Origin: Silurus meridionalis
Lineage: Eukaryota > Chordata > Actinopteri > Siluriformes > Siluridae
Length of the DNA: 64,000 nt
Reading direction: 5' to 3'
Assembly: GCF_014805685.1 (NCBI RefSeq)
Contig: NC_060906.1
Coordinates: 16,985,664-17,049,663, forward strand
Shown here: in pieces, positions 10,686-24,086 of the stretch
Numbering within the stretch: position 1 is the stretch's first letter
How the letters are laid out: each line of letters starts with the position of its first letter
The notes under the pieces: model-generated
Databases searched by the model: none
What the model was told of the DNA's origin: nothing
What the model saw: only the letters and a program-made list of their open reading frames with translations
Program-made: the position numbers and the translations under genes

Positions 10686-12087
10686 CTGTTAAAAAAAAAA
10701 CCTGGATGGTAGATTTGTTGTTCAAAAATGGTATGTGCTCCAGATTGACTAGCAATCCTTTTGCCGAAAAATTAACATTTATCCGAAGGTCTCTAATTTT
10801 GGAATGCTACCATGAGATATCAGAGTTGCCGAGGAGGAATTCCACAAGGCATTGTGCTCAGTGGCAGGATAGTTGCATCTTAAAATCTGTGGAGCAGAAA
10901 TAACACAAGAGGCTATTTTAATTTCAGTGACACCAGATTTACTTTCCCAGTTTAACAAAAACAAGGGAGCAAATTAATCAAACTCATAACTAACAGCTGA
11001 TTAAACATTTTGAAGTTAAATGAACGCATTACACTGATTGAACTATGCAACCGATATCGCAATTGTTAATAAATTTAATTAACGTTACATCTGAATAATA
11101 TAATCCAAATTAAAATAAAACCAAGTACTGGTTTTGAAGCTTGGAAAAAGACAGACTACATTTAAAAAGTGCCATGTGAGAGAAACAACGCTTTCAGGGG
11201 TAAGTTACTGAGTTCTTACAAACATGTTATGAGAATGTTACACATTAATGATCTCTGATGATGAGCTTAATAGAAAGATCAATTCTTATTATAGACAATT
11301 ATATTATCATATATAACTATAACTTATTATAGACCGATCATCATTGATTGAGATACACAAACATAATAGTAGCTTAGTAAACCAGCTACATACAGAACAG
11401 CGAAGAATTCATTGTATAAAGTGAATACATTTTAATAATTTATCCGTAACCATGCGACAGTTGAAAAAAGTTAGTGTGTTGAAAGGTAAAGCCTGAAAAG
11501 CAACAACCCATAACCTGTGCCGGGGGTTGAAAAATTATTTTACAATGTTCCTGCCTTCCCATATGGGTGTCTGTAAAACTCAGACACAGAAACCTAAAGC
11601 ATTGAGACCCAAAGGATTCAAAGGCAACAGATGCGTGTGAGCGAAACACTAACAACGACATACACTAGCATTATATATGTATGTATGTCTGTATATATCT
11701 TATACATGGACAATGATAAAGTGCTGAATCAGATGAACTGGTCTCCACAATCACCTGATCTACAGTTGAAATGCTCTGGAATGAGTTGCACTGCAGTGTA
11801 AAGGAAAAGCAGTCAACATGCAACTTCTCAAGATTTTTTTGGAGAACCTTTCCCTATGCCATGAGTTTGTTTACTACATCATTCCTTGTGTTCTGTAATG
11901 GTTTGAATGTCTTCAGCATTAATGTACACTGTAAAGTACAACAAAAACATTAGAAGGTGAAGGCGTTCCCAAAACTTTTGACATGTACTGTATGAATGTA
12001 TATATAAAACGAGACACAGTAAAATAAAGAGAAAGCTGAAGACTTGTTAAATATGGTGAAGAGAAGCTGATTGAGGAGCACACTGAC
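10686..12087 (-). other. Predicted 5'UTR intron of mgat2
   Basis: On the minus strand a strong donor (GAACAG|GTCAGTG, exon end at 12088) and a strong acceptor (a run of ten T then AACAG, exon resuming at 10685) lie 1,402 bases apart, with the acceptor 38 bases upstream of the mgat2 ATG. A non-coding first exon would end at 12088. This is predicted from splice signals only. The interior is AT-rich and contains the Tc1-like relic at 11.7-12.0 kb; nothing else is recognised. Confidence 0.5.
11640..11995 (+). mobile_element. Tc1-like transposon relic (3' part)
   Basis: Wording characteristic of a fish Tc1-like 3' end: CACAATCACCTGATCTACAG, TGAAATGCTCTGGAATGAGT, CAAGATTTTTTTGGAGAACC and the end string CCCAAAACTTTTGACATGTA. 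It corresponds to the transposase C-terminus plus the terminal repeat and is too decayed to code. Confidence 0.65.
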
Positions 12088-12450
12088 CTGTTCACGGAGG
12101 ACCAGCGTCGAGTCCAGCTGCCTCAACTAACCAGGAAGTTAGCGAGCTAGCGTGCTAAACTGGTTGAATGTCATTAAAGCCGACGTTATACAGCACAGCC
12201 GCCCATTCCGTTTTACACAGCAAACGTGCATTCATTTAATAAGATCGAGATATTCTTGTTTTTTTGGGCTACTCTTTAATTACGACGTGAACAGGGACAC
12301 GAGCGAGCTAATGAGATCATTAGCATCTCGGTAGTTCGGTGAGCAGATGTGCACCGCGAGGTAACGCTATAGCTATAGACAGGAAGCAACGAAGCAGGAA
12401 GAACAAGTCTCATGGAGAAAAAAATGTGTCGCAACCAGTTCTGCATTTCG
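12088..12450. promoter_or_regulatory. CpG-bearing region, probable mgat2 first exon and promoter
   Basis: Compared with the CpG-poor surroundings, this stretch has many CpGs (near CAGCGTCGAG, TTAGCGAGCTAGCGTG, GCCGACG, ACGAGCGAGC and CACCGCGAGGTAACGC). It lies immediately upstream of the predicted mgat2 donor at 12088. MGAT2 shares a divergent promoter with RPL36AL in mammals, as I recall, so a + strand start here is conceivable, but I find no ribosomal protein exon to its right. The exact start site cannot be placed. Confidence 0.45.
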
Positions 12451-12689
12451 ACACACACACTTATGCACACACACACATACACGTCCACGTCCTCTCCCTC
12501 CGCTTTTGTGTGTGTGTGTGTGTGTTACTTACAGCTGACGTGGTTGTGCACTGCGGCTGTCATAGCAGCGAGATGGAGCTGGTCGTTTATTTTCAGTCCA
12601 TTTCTGCGATCTTTTTCCTGTTCCTTCAGCTTCGGTGAAGGTAATAAAACATACACCCGGGCTGGATCATAGACATGAGCTTGGTAAAA

Positions 12690-12835
12690 CCGTACTCGCT
12701 GACTATCTCTTTCCCATAATGCATCACACCTCCGGAGGCGGCTTTCTGTGTTATGACAGCGGTGATGTCAGAGCCAAGCTCAAATTCACACTGGAGGGCC
12801 ACTTGATCCGCATCAGTACACTGAGTGTGGCTATA
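12690..12835. other. Unique island with coding-like frames on both strands
   Basis: Between a small GT repeat and the minisatellite lies about 145 bases of balanced composition. The + frame reads SGGGFLCYDSGDVRAKLKF then TLEGHLIRIS. The opposite strand is also open (QVALQCEFELGSDITAV, then GGVMHYGKEIVSEYGFTKLM). At most one can be real. A CCCATAATGCATC string, similar to ZNF143-type promoter sites, lies at about 12713-12725. Function unknown. Confidence 0.25.
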
Positions 12836-13592
12836 CCAAGCCTGGCTCTACACCGAGCATGGTCCTACACCGAGCATGGTCCTACACCGAGCCTGGTCCT
12901 ACACTGAGCATGTTCACACCGAGCATGGTCCTACACCGAGCCTGGTTCTACACCGAGCATGGTCCTACACCGAGCCTGGTTCTACACCAAGCATGGTCCT
13001 ACACCGAGCCTGGCTCTACACCGAGCATGGTCCTACACCGAGCCTGGTCCTACACCGAGCATGTTCACACCGAGCATGGTCCTACACCGAGCCTGGTTCT
13101 ACACCGAGCATGTTCACACCGAGCATGGTCCTACACCGAGCCTGGTTCTACACCGAGCATGGTCCTACACCGAGCCTGGTCCTACACCGAGCATGTTCCT
13201 ACACCGAGCCTGGCTCTACACCGAGCATGGTCCTACACCGAGCCTGGTCCTACACCGAGCATGTTCACACCGAGCATGGTCCACACCGAGCCTGGTTCTA
13301 CACCGAGCATGTTCACACCGAGCATGGTCCTACACCGAGCCTGGTTCTACACCGAGCATGGTCCTACACCGAGCCTGGTCCTACACCGAGCATGTTCACA
13401 CCGAGCATGGTCACACCGAGCATGGTCACATTGAGCCTGGCTCTACACCGAGCATGGTCATATTGAGCATGGTCACACTGAGCCTGGCTCTACACCAAAC
13501 ATGGTCACATTGAGCATGGTCACACTGAGCCTGGCTCTACACTGAGCATGGTCACACTGAGCCTGGCTCTACACTAAGCATGGTCACACTCA
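12836..13592 (+). repeat. 17-bp minisatellite (CTACACCGAGCATGGTC)
   Basis: Roughly 45 tandem units of CTACACCGAGC(A/C)TGGTC, with 15-bp variants that lack the leading CT (ACACCGAGCATGGTC) and T/C variants. A- and C-bearing units alternate in a loose higher-order pattern. Because 17 is not a multiple of three and the unit lacks stops in any + frame, three long overlapping open frames result (up to 213 codons). All are by-products of the repeat. Confidence 0.97.
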
Positions 13593-13730
13593 TTTAATTT
13601 CATTTCATTTCATTTTATTTATTTGACAGGGACAATGCAACATACATAGTGTCAAAGCAAGCTTGTCACTGAAATGCTACATAAAAAGTTTATAGCAAAT
13701 GCTAATTTTCAACTCCATGAGCACTGAAAC
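13593..13730 (+). mobile_element. Short mobile-element insertion within the minisatellite
   Basis: The array is broken by non-repeat DNA starting with an ATTTCATTTCATTTTATTTA tract, then TTGACAGGGACAATGCAACA, wording common at the end of a teleost interspersed repeat. Array units resume on the far side (CTCTACACTGAGCATGGG). Confidence 0.55.
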
Positions 13731-14010
13731 TAGCTCTACACTGAGCATGGGCACACCAAGAATGGCTCTACACCAAGCATAGCTTTACACCGAGCATGGT
13801 CAGTCTGAGCCTGGTTCTACACTAAGCATGGCTTTACAAAAGCATGGTCACACCAAGCATGGATACACCAAACAAGGTCACACACCAAGTATGGCTTTAC
13901 AACGAGCATGGTCACACCGAGCCTGATCACACTGAGCCTGGCTTTACACTGAGCTTTGTCACACTTAGCCTGGATTTACACCGAGCATGATCACGCCGAG
14001 CATGGCTACA
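13731..14010 (+). repeat. Decayed distal part of the 17-bp minisatellite
   Basis: Diverged units (CACACCAAGCATGG, TTTACACCGAGCATG and similar) continue to about 14010, much less uniform than the proximal array. Confidence 0.85.
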
Positions 14011-14668
14011 CCCACTGGCCATTTTATTTTAATTATTCCTGCCACGTGGCATCATTACTATCCACAACCTGTCGCTCCACTCACTTATTTGGGTGTTGTA
14101 TCATACTCATTAAAGCAGTAAGACTGACACTGGAACAGCATGGTAGTGGGTTTGTAGGACCAATATATTAGGTGCAGTACTATTTCTGGAATGTGTTTTC
14201 AATGAACGAATGAATAAATGATACACTACAGAGCATTTTGTTAACAATCAATGAGAAGCTGGGATAACCTGGCCCGAGTGTTCATGTTCGTACTGTCTTG
14301 ACCAATTCTTATCAATAGCGAATCCAATAACAAAGGTAAAATAACAGGTAAAAAAAAACTTACAGGATTCAGGGTTGTGGTGCCAAGAAGAATTATAGCC
14401 AGACATGAACTAAAAACATAGTCAACACAAAGACTTGAAAAAAGTTGTGCTCATTGCTGCTACAAGTGTGTGCTGGATCTAATCACACATTCAGCACCTC
14501 TTTGAATTGGCTGTGTACCACAAAATGATATTTAATGCATGACAAAAACACACAATTATGTACATTTTAAAAGGTAAAAAGCACCACAGTATCATCCTGG
14601 AGTCTTCCCATTCACCAAGTGTTTTATTCGTCTGCAAACACATTATGGGTTTGATTTAAGTGAGTAAG
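14011..14668. other. Spacer, nothing recognised
   Basis: AT-rich unique-looking DNA with no supported gene. Confidence 0.45.
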
Positions 14669-14850
14669 AATAAGAGCCTTTATTTGTCATACATACATTA
14701 CAGTACATTTCCAAGCTTGTTAGAAAGTTGGGGTCAGAGTGAAGGGTCAGCCATGATACAGCATCCCTTGAGCAAGGAGGGTTAAGGGCCCAACAGTGGT
14801 AGCTTGGCAGTGCTCAGCTTTGAACCCAAACCTTAATCAGTAAACCTAAA
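14669..14850. repeat. Dispersed SINE-like repeat
   Basis: Contains TTTATTTGTCATACATACAT, GGGGTCAGAGTGAAGGGTCA, GGGTTAAGGGCCCAACAGTG, GTAGCTTGGCAGTGCT and TTTGAACCC, the ordered motifs of a very common teleost interspersed repeat. Confidence 0.7.
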
Positions 14851-14904
14851 TCAGAGCTTTAAACACTATTCTACCACCCCCTACTATTTATTATTCAATG
14901 ATAA

Positions 14905-15375
14905 ATTATGCTGTTTAATGGTTTCTGTTACATCTACTGTTGTGGAACTCTCTACAGATTAGTTTGTTATAGCAAGGAGAAACAATTTGACTGTATTATA
15001 CACTTTACATGCTGTTTTTTTGCACCTCTTGACTGCTGCTACTGCTGTTTTTTGCACTGCATTGTGTCTGTTTATATATACTCCCAGTTTTTACAGTTCT
15101 CCTCGCACAGTACTGTTTAATCGAAGTATACAGTAGGTTTACTGGTCGGCGCTATCTTGGGTTTTGTGTCTTGTGTTGTCTGTCTGTCTGTCTGTCTGTA
15201 CTGTTTATCATCTGCACTGTTTGCACTCTATGCACTTTACATAGCTTGTGTTGTGTTGTAGCTCTATGTTGTTGTTTAGTCTAGCACCAGGGTTCTGGAG
15301 GAACGTTGTCTCGTTTTTACTGTGTACCACTGTGTGTAGTAGAAATGACAATAGAAGCCACTTGACTTGACAGTT
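14905..15375 (+). repeat. Dispersed repeat ending AATGACAATAGAAGCCACTT
   Basis: A 3' portion with TTTTTTGCACTGCATTGTG, a short (CTGT)n run at about 15179-15199, CAGGGTTCTGGAGGAACGTT, and the end GACAATAGAAGCCACTTGAC. The tail (CTTGA repeat) suggests a LINE or SINE 3' end. Reverse-orientation copies occur at 23226-23480 and 29315-29600. Confidence 0.7.
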
Positions 15376-15376
15376 G

Positions 15377-15769
15377 TCACCCACCCCTTCTCTCCTGGTC
15401 CCACCCTCTCGCCAAAATGAACGTTAGCTTTGTTTGCTCAATTGCATAGTTGCTATAGTAAAACAAAACAGGTCTAGCCAGACAGGATTCTGGAGAAAAT
15501 GCATCCCCCACTAACTTATTCTCAATTGAACAGTCAGTACAGTGTAATGTCAGTGATATTAATTCGACAATATTGGTTGACAATAGATTACATATTAATT
15601 GAGCAAAAAACAAATTCATGCCATGAGTGCTCCTACTGTCTGGCATCCATTCAAAATATATGAACATATACTGATTGAACAGATCATCCAGTGATTTTAC
15701 TTCTGCATCCCTCTGGCTAATTCCTGCCTTTGTCAATTCCTTCAAAATGCATCTGTATGGTATAATCAA
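15377..15769 (-). other. Unrecognised 130-codon open frame
   Basis: Directly abutting the dispersed repeat, the minus strand is open for 130 codons (MIIPYRCILKELTKAGISQR...). No domain, membrane segment or known motif is seen and there are no supporting splice or poly(A) signals. It could be part of an unknown repeat or chance. Confidence 0.15.
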
Positions 15770-16588
15770 GAGTCACTGAGAATATATTTGAGATACATTA
15801 GATTAGATATATACCAACCAAAATAAGACAATTGTATAAAAAAGTCTACACTCTGTGTAACTCTTTTTATTTCCTGAAATATGATTTAAACACCACATAC
15901 AACAACAATCATCTGTGACTGACATTACGGAATAAAAATGCATTTATTTAGACTCATTTGCACTCCTTCTCCTGTTGCATGTCAATGTCAAAAACACTGT
16001 CTTGTGTACGCCCCGCTTTAAGAATGACTGAGATAATGCTGGCTGACGTGTGATCTTCAGTCTGCTATGTAAAACCAGTAACATTTCTCACTTCTGTTTT
16101 AGGATTGAATTTTTGAGAAACTCAAACACTGCTTCTCATTCTACAGACAATTAAGAAGAGTGGTATCAGTAATAACCAGTGAGGGAACCCAAGTGAAACT
16201 TCTGTGAAGAAATGAGAGAAAGTTAATGTTATGTATTTGCAGTTTTTGGGTCCTAGTTGATGTTACAGAACAGTAAGCCACTAATTGAAACACTTAACAA
16301 ACACAGCGACAGGACATTTGAATAATTGTGAAAAAATTCAACATCTGGAATATCTTTGGCCCTATTTGATTAAGACGTTAAAATTCTAAGTTGAAGCAAG
16401 TTGTGTCAAGAGGGTACATTGAACTTTATCAGATGATCAACATGAGTTTAAAAATCGGGAGGACAGTTCGATTACGCAATCAAATGTACACAACATAGCT
16501 AAAAGACAGACAGATGAGACACGTTGTGGGCTAAAATCTGTTCTTTGATCATAATGGACCTTCAAATATGAAGTCATAAAGACAAACG

Positions 16589-16671
<83 letters not shown>

Positions 16672-17904
16672 CCAGATAAAATAGCTGACTACTGCATATA
16701 TGTCGTAGCCAAATCAGATCCTCTGAATGAAACTTAATAGGTCTATAAAAAGTTTCAATAGAAGTACATGTGAGCTAATAAAATAATAAATGTTCCTACC
16801 TAGACGAGCCATTTTGTTTTCTTAAAGAAGCATAAGGCTGGTTTGGTTTTGATTATTATAACCACACATTGCCATGCAGAATATCGTGGTCACGTTACAC
16901 CTTTTCTTATACATATTTTTATTTAAAAGGTTCAAATCCAGCACACGCTTTATTATGCTTATGAATCAAATGCTTCGACTTGGCAGGTAAATATATGATT
17001 CTAGGATTTCAACTGTATTTAAGATTTTATACTAAAATATCAAATCAACTCACAAACATTAGTTAATGCTTTTCACTCTATCACACTTAGAGCCCAATTC
17101 CACGTTTATTTTTGGGACAAAAGCTCACTCACTGTAGATCAGTGTGTTTCTTGTGCAAATTCATGTAATAAAAAACAGACTATTTAAGATCTTTAAAATC
17201 AAATGTATATTTTTTTTAGCAAAATGAGTAATAAATATAAGTAATAAGCACTGTGTAAATGAATACAGATATGGAACCATTGGAGTGAAATGGTTTGATA
17301 GAAGTATCTGGGTACGATCTGCTGCTAAACACCTGAGTAATGCAAGTATCAATACTTCAGGATTGCTCCGCAAATCTTTACTGTAAACATGTTCAGTAGG
17401 GAAGGAGCAGCAAAAAGGACAGTCGTATTATTTTACTAAAACCTATACTTTGAAAAAATTAAGCTACAACTAGTTGAGCAATTGAGGAATGCATTTGAGG
17501 GCAAAAGAAGTATTGCCACCTCACAGCTCCAGGATCCCGGGTTTGATATTAAGTTGTACAGAGCATTGAGATTTGCATGTGTGAATGTGAAAGCAGCAAG
17601 TGAGCTTAAAAGTGGCCAGAATATTTGCTTTTTACGATCACCATGCATAAATAAAGAGTTCGTGTGCACTCTAACTCCGGGTTTGTGTTACAAAGCAGCA
17701 CATTTCTGACATAGTTACACAAATGAAAATGCAGAGAACAGGCAGTGAAGTGAAGTACCAGTGTAGTGAGGGGAATTTGTCAAGCAATTGTCATTTAATA
17801 TGACATTACTGCCAAAACGGGTTTCCATTAATATTATCTTAACAAAAATTTACTTTAGTTCTTTTACCTACATAGTACAAACTGTTCTACGTTTGAATCC
17901 AATC
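15770..17904. other. Spacer with a (CA)n microsatellite and a SINE scrap
   Basis: A (CA)n array occupies about 16590-16668. At 17495-17560 the string TTGCCACCTCACAGCTCCAG, then GATCCCGGGTTTGAT, looks like the B-box region of a tRNA-derived SINE. Otherwise nothing is recognised. Confidence 0.5.
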
Positions 17905-18110
17905 CAAATCAGAATCACATTTATTGCCAAGTGTCATTGATTGCATGCACAGTACAAGGAATTTGTCATGTTGTGGTGGTGCTGTAAAATACAAAAAAAC
18001 CTATAAAACTTAATTATAAAGTAAATAATACAGATAGAGACTTTAAATATACACTTTGTGCAGGATATATAAAAGTTAGGCAGTGCAAATAATAATATTC
18101 ACCAAATAAG
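17905..18110. repeat. Dispersed repeat (TTTATTGCCAAGTGT type)
   Basis: AATCAGAATCACATTTATTG, CCAAGTGTCATTGATTGCAT and AGGAATTTGTCATG are the hallmarks of a very common teleost repeat, probably a LINE 3' end in reverse orientation. Confidence 0.6.
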
Positions 18111-18152
18111 TCCAAGGTTGCAGGGTTGCAATATTAAATAAATCCATTAGGT

Positions 18153-19199
18153 CAGGGGTGTCAAACTCAAATTCACAGTGGGCCAAAATTAAAACCTGGG
18201 ACGGGGCCAAACTCAATATTTTTTGAAAAATTGACTGCAATTGTGCATGTTTTCCGTCTCTCCAGATGTGTAATGTTGAACCTTTTCATATGGAAACAAA
18301 CTGTAGTTTTGCATAAACATTGAATCTGGAACAACCAAAGTTTAATATTACGAACACATGAGAAATTAAATTTAAAATAAAACACACATCAGTGGTATTT
18401 GTTTCTTATTATGTCTCCCTCTCTCTGTAGGATTTCAAATTTCTTTATAATGTAAATCTTTTTTATACAGGCCAACAACACAACCAAAAATAATAATTTC
18501 CTTTACTTAAAAAAAGCAATCTTTCAACTATTACCAGTCCATGCCTTGGAGTAGAAAAAGTGCATAAAGACATCATTCATTCAAGCTCAGTTTTTACACT
18601 CTGATTTACTCTGATGCACATTGGTTCAAGCCAATGTGCATCAATGTCTGAGTTTAGGCTCTGAGTTGAGGAGATCCTCAGGATTGAGTGAAGGTGTTCA
18701 TCAGTGAGACTCCTGAGTGGTGTTTTGTTCATCTTCATTAAAGAGAACAGTTACACACACAGATATGTGCTGGTGAACACAGAGAGGATTTGAGCAGCTT
18801 GGGCACGGAGTTGGAGCAGTGTTTCGAGGAGGAAACATGGAAACTGTGCAGCACACACAGAGTCGTACTTTGACTTGAGCGTGTCTCTACACTGGAGTTC
18901 AATCAGATCCATTTGGAGGTTGGTTGGTGCGCTTTCCACGTCAACCACAAACGGATTACTGAGCAGTTCAAATCTGCATTTCTGGGCTTCAAAGTCGGTA
19001 AATCTCCGTGTAAATTCAGCGCTGAATAGGCGGATTTTTTCAGCGGTCTCGACTGACGCGCCAACGCACTAACAAAGCATTCTGGGATTTGTAGTATTAG
19101 CGGTGTATGCGTTATATACTGGCGGGCAGCTCTAATACACATTTGATATGATCTCGCGGACCAAATATAATTACACCGGGCCTGAGTTTGACACCCCTG
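18153..19199 (-). mobile_element. hAT transposon, internally deleted, with transposase C-terminus relic
   Basis: Terminal inverted repeats CAGGGGTGTCAAACTC (18153 on +) and its complement ending at 19199 bound 1,047 bases. They are flanked by the 8-bp pair CATTAGGT/CATTAGAC (6 of 8 identical), the duplication length of hAT elements. The minus strand between about 19030 and 18560 encodes a hAT transposase C-terminal segment (FTDFEAQKCRFELLSNPFVV, SAPTNLQMDLIELQCRDTLK, then LFSLMKMNKTPLRS), as in GTF2IRD2-like/Charlie-type transposases. A stop interrupts it at about 18756, where C-E-Q would be expected. N-terminal and catalytic parts are absent. Confidence 0.85.
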
Positions 19200-19435
19200 C
19201 ATTAGACATATCGATTCAAAATGTTGTTATTATTATGTTACACTGAGTATGTTACTTTACATTTCAAATACTTTACAGTCTGTCTCCAACAATCATTACA
19301 TATTATACTGTATATATTTATCAATGAAACCAATAACTTGTATCCTGGATTTAAACTTAACCTGTCAAATTTGATAAAATAAAGACATGAGAGATGGAAT
19401 TTTAAGATAACTAATAAATATTACTATATATAGTA

Positions 19436-21270
<1,835 letters not shown>

Positions 21271-21278
21271 TCTTATTC

Positions 21279-22317
<1,039 letters not shown>

Positions 22318-22394
22318 AGATGTTGACGACTACACCAGAGCCATGTGGAAACACCATCCTTCCAGGCATTCGCTGTAAAGTCAACTGAAATGCA

Positions 22395-22400
22395 AATAAA
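22395..22400 (+). terminator. rps29 poly(A) signal
   Basis: AATAAA 78 bases after the stop codon, giving the short 3'UTR typical of a ribosomal protein gene. Confidence 0.75.
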
Positions 22401-23225
22401 CACGTTTTCTGGTTAAATCTGTTGTTTTTCATTTGAGGGTGAAAGGTATCAAGTTTAGTTTAAATGTAAGAGTAGGTTTGTGGTGGAAAATCTCAAAACC
22501 CAGGACTTGATGTGTAAAAGCAAGAGAAAATGTTTAGCAATTCGGCAGAAAGTGAGCATCCCCATACTCTCACAACACGAGCAGACAGAAGGATCCCTGA
22601 GCTCTGAATAAAGCTTAGTTTTATAATCAAGCTTTGTAGAAAAACTGTACATACTGATTTGGCTATTCAAGCATTTTCTACTGTTTAACAAAGTTAAATG
22701 TTAAAAGTTAAGTTTCTTGCTGCACTTACACACTTAGATGAAAGGTACAGAAAGTCACAGTTCAAGTACAAAGTTAAATACAATTTCCCAATGGAATTTA
22801 TTACCATATATTGATCTTGAACTATTTGACTTATTTGGTTGTAATGGGACAATTTGTAATCCACATTTTGTATAGTAATGGCATCTAATGCTGAGAGGGA
22901 TGTTAGATTGTTGAGAGATGGTCCTCTACAATCCAGGTGCACTGTTTATAATGGAGATGATGCAAGTGCATTTATGCACAATATTTGGGGTAAATGTTTA
23001 GATCGTTACTGTAGACCTTCATTTGTGAAGCGGTCAAGATACAAATGACCCCTTAATTTATAATTTAACACCGAATTAAAAACCCGAGTCTGGCGGCACA
23101 ACTTAATACCTACGTTATGTTCGCATATTCTCTCAATTTTCTCATTTCATGGTGGGTGCTATTTAAAAAAAAAAAACATCTGATTTTGAGTTAAGAGCAT
23201 TGTCTGGCATGTATAATATAAACAA
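22401..23225. other. Spacer, nothing recognised
   Basis: AT-rich DNA downstream of rps29 with no supported feature. Confidence 0.45.
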
Positions 23226-23480
23226 AATGCTAAGAAGCTTTTATTTCAGCAATATAAAGCTGATGCAGTGCACAGTGAAATGAGACAAAATTTCTCCAGG
23301 ACCCTAATGCTACATAAAACAACATGAAGACACAGCACACAAGGTAGTGCTACATACAGAAAACAGCTACAGATTATGTTCTCCTAACCACAAAAAACAC
23401 AATAGCATTGACTAGTAAACCTACTGTATAAGATTAATCACTTCAATGAGCAAAAGAGAGCTATTACGAGTGTATCTGAA
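23226..23480 (-). repeat. Dispersed repeat (same family as 14905-15375), reverse orientation
   Basis: GAAGCTTTTATTTCAGCA, CACAGTGAAATGAGACAA and CTCCAGGACCCTAATGCTAC correspond to the reverse complement of the end of the 14.9-15.4 kb copy. More diverged. Confidence 0.55.
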
Positions 23481-23654
23481 AATGAGCAAATTTTTGTGCA
23501 AGAGCAGCAATAAAGTGGTGCAAAACAAGATGTAAACAGTTATTATTTATGGGTGGTGCTGACGACACGGATGTGTATGAGTGAAACGAGTATTGAGTGT
23601 GTTTAAGTTCAGATTGTAACAGTTCAACTCAAACACTCAATACTCATATAAATA

Positions 23655-23848
23655 TATACAGTGCATCTGGAAAGTATTCACAGTGCTTTCATCTTTCCAC
23701 ATTTTATGTTACAGCCTTATTCCTAAATAGATTCGATTAATGAATTTCCTCAAAATCCTATAAACAATAGCCCATAATGACAGCCAACTTGAAGTTTGTT
23801 TGAAATCTTTGCAAATTTTTTATTAAAAAAAATCACATGTACATAAGT
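23655..23848 (-). mobile_element. Tc1-like transposon, left part (split by L2 insertion)
   Basis: It begins with the terminal string ACAGTGCATCTGGAAAGTAT, continues TTCACAGTGCTTTCATCTTT and TTACAGCCTTATTCC, and stops at TGTACATAAGT. The next consensus bases (ATTCACAGC) are found 4 kb away at 27877, on the other side of the LINE. Confidence 0.8.
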
Positions 23849-23990
23849 TATACTCATTAATAATTGGAGCATTTTTGAGGGCAAGGCTGGCCTGTTAGGA
23901 CGGGACGGTGTCCATCCCACCCGGGAAGGTGCTGCTCTCATTTCTTGTAGTATAGGTCATAGTCTCAGAACAGCACTAGTTAACAAGTGA
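23849..23990 (+). pseudogene. L2 ORF1 C-terminus (SGNH/GDSL-type esterase domain remnant)
   Basis: The frame is open from the truncation point and reads INNWSIFEGKAGLLGRDGVH, then PTREGAALISCSI, ending NK with TGA at 23988-23990. The D-G-V-H-P box is the Asp-x-x-His block that closes the catalytic triad of SGNH esterases, reported in ORF1 of CR1/L2-like LINEs. The N-terminal part with the catalytic serine is lost through 5' truncation. Confidence 0.7.
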
Positions 23991-24086
23991 CTGTCTAGAG
24001 CCAAGGCCAGGGAGCAGACAGACAGGCTAAACCGACCGTCTGCTAGCTGCACAGAGTCGTCACTCAGGATCCACCATATTGAGACT

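Noticed and set aside
12825..13513. Three overlapping long + strand frames (184-213 codons) as a repetitive protein gene
   Set aside because: All three frames are equally open because the 17-bp unit has no stop in any frame; no start context, signal peptide or splice structure favours one.
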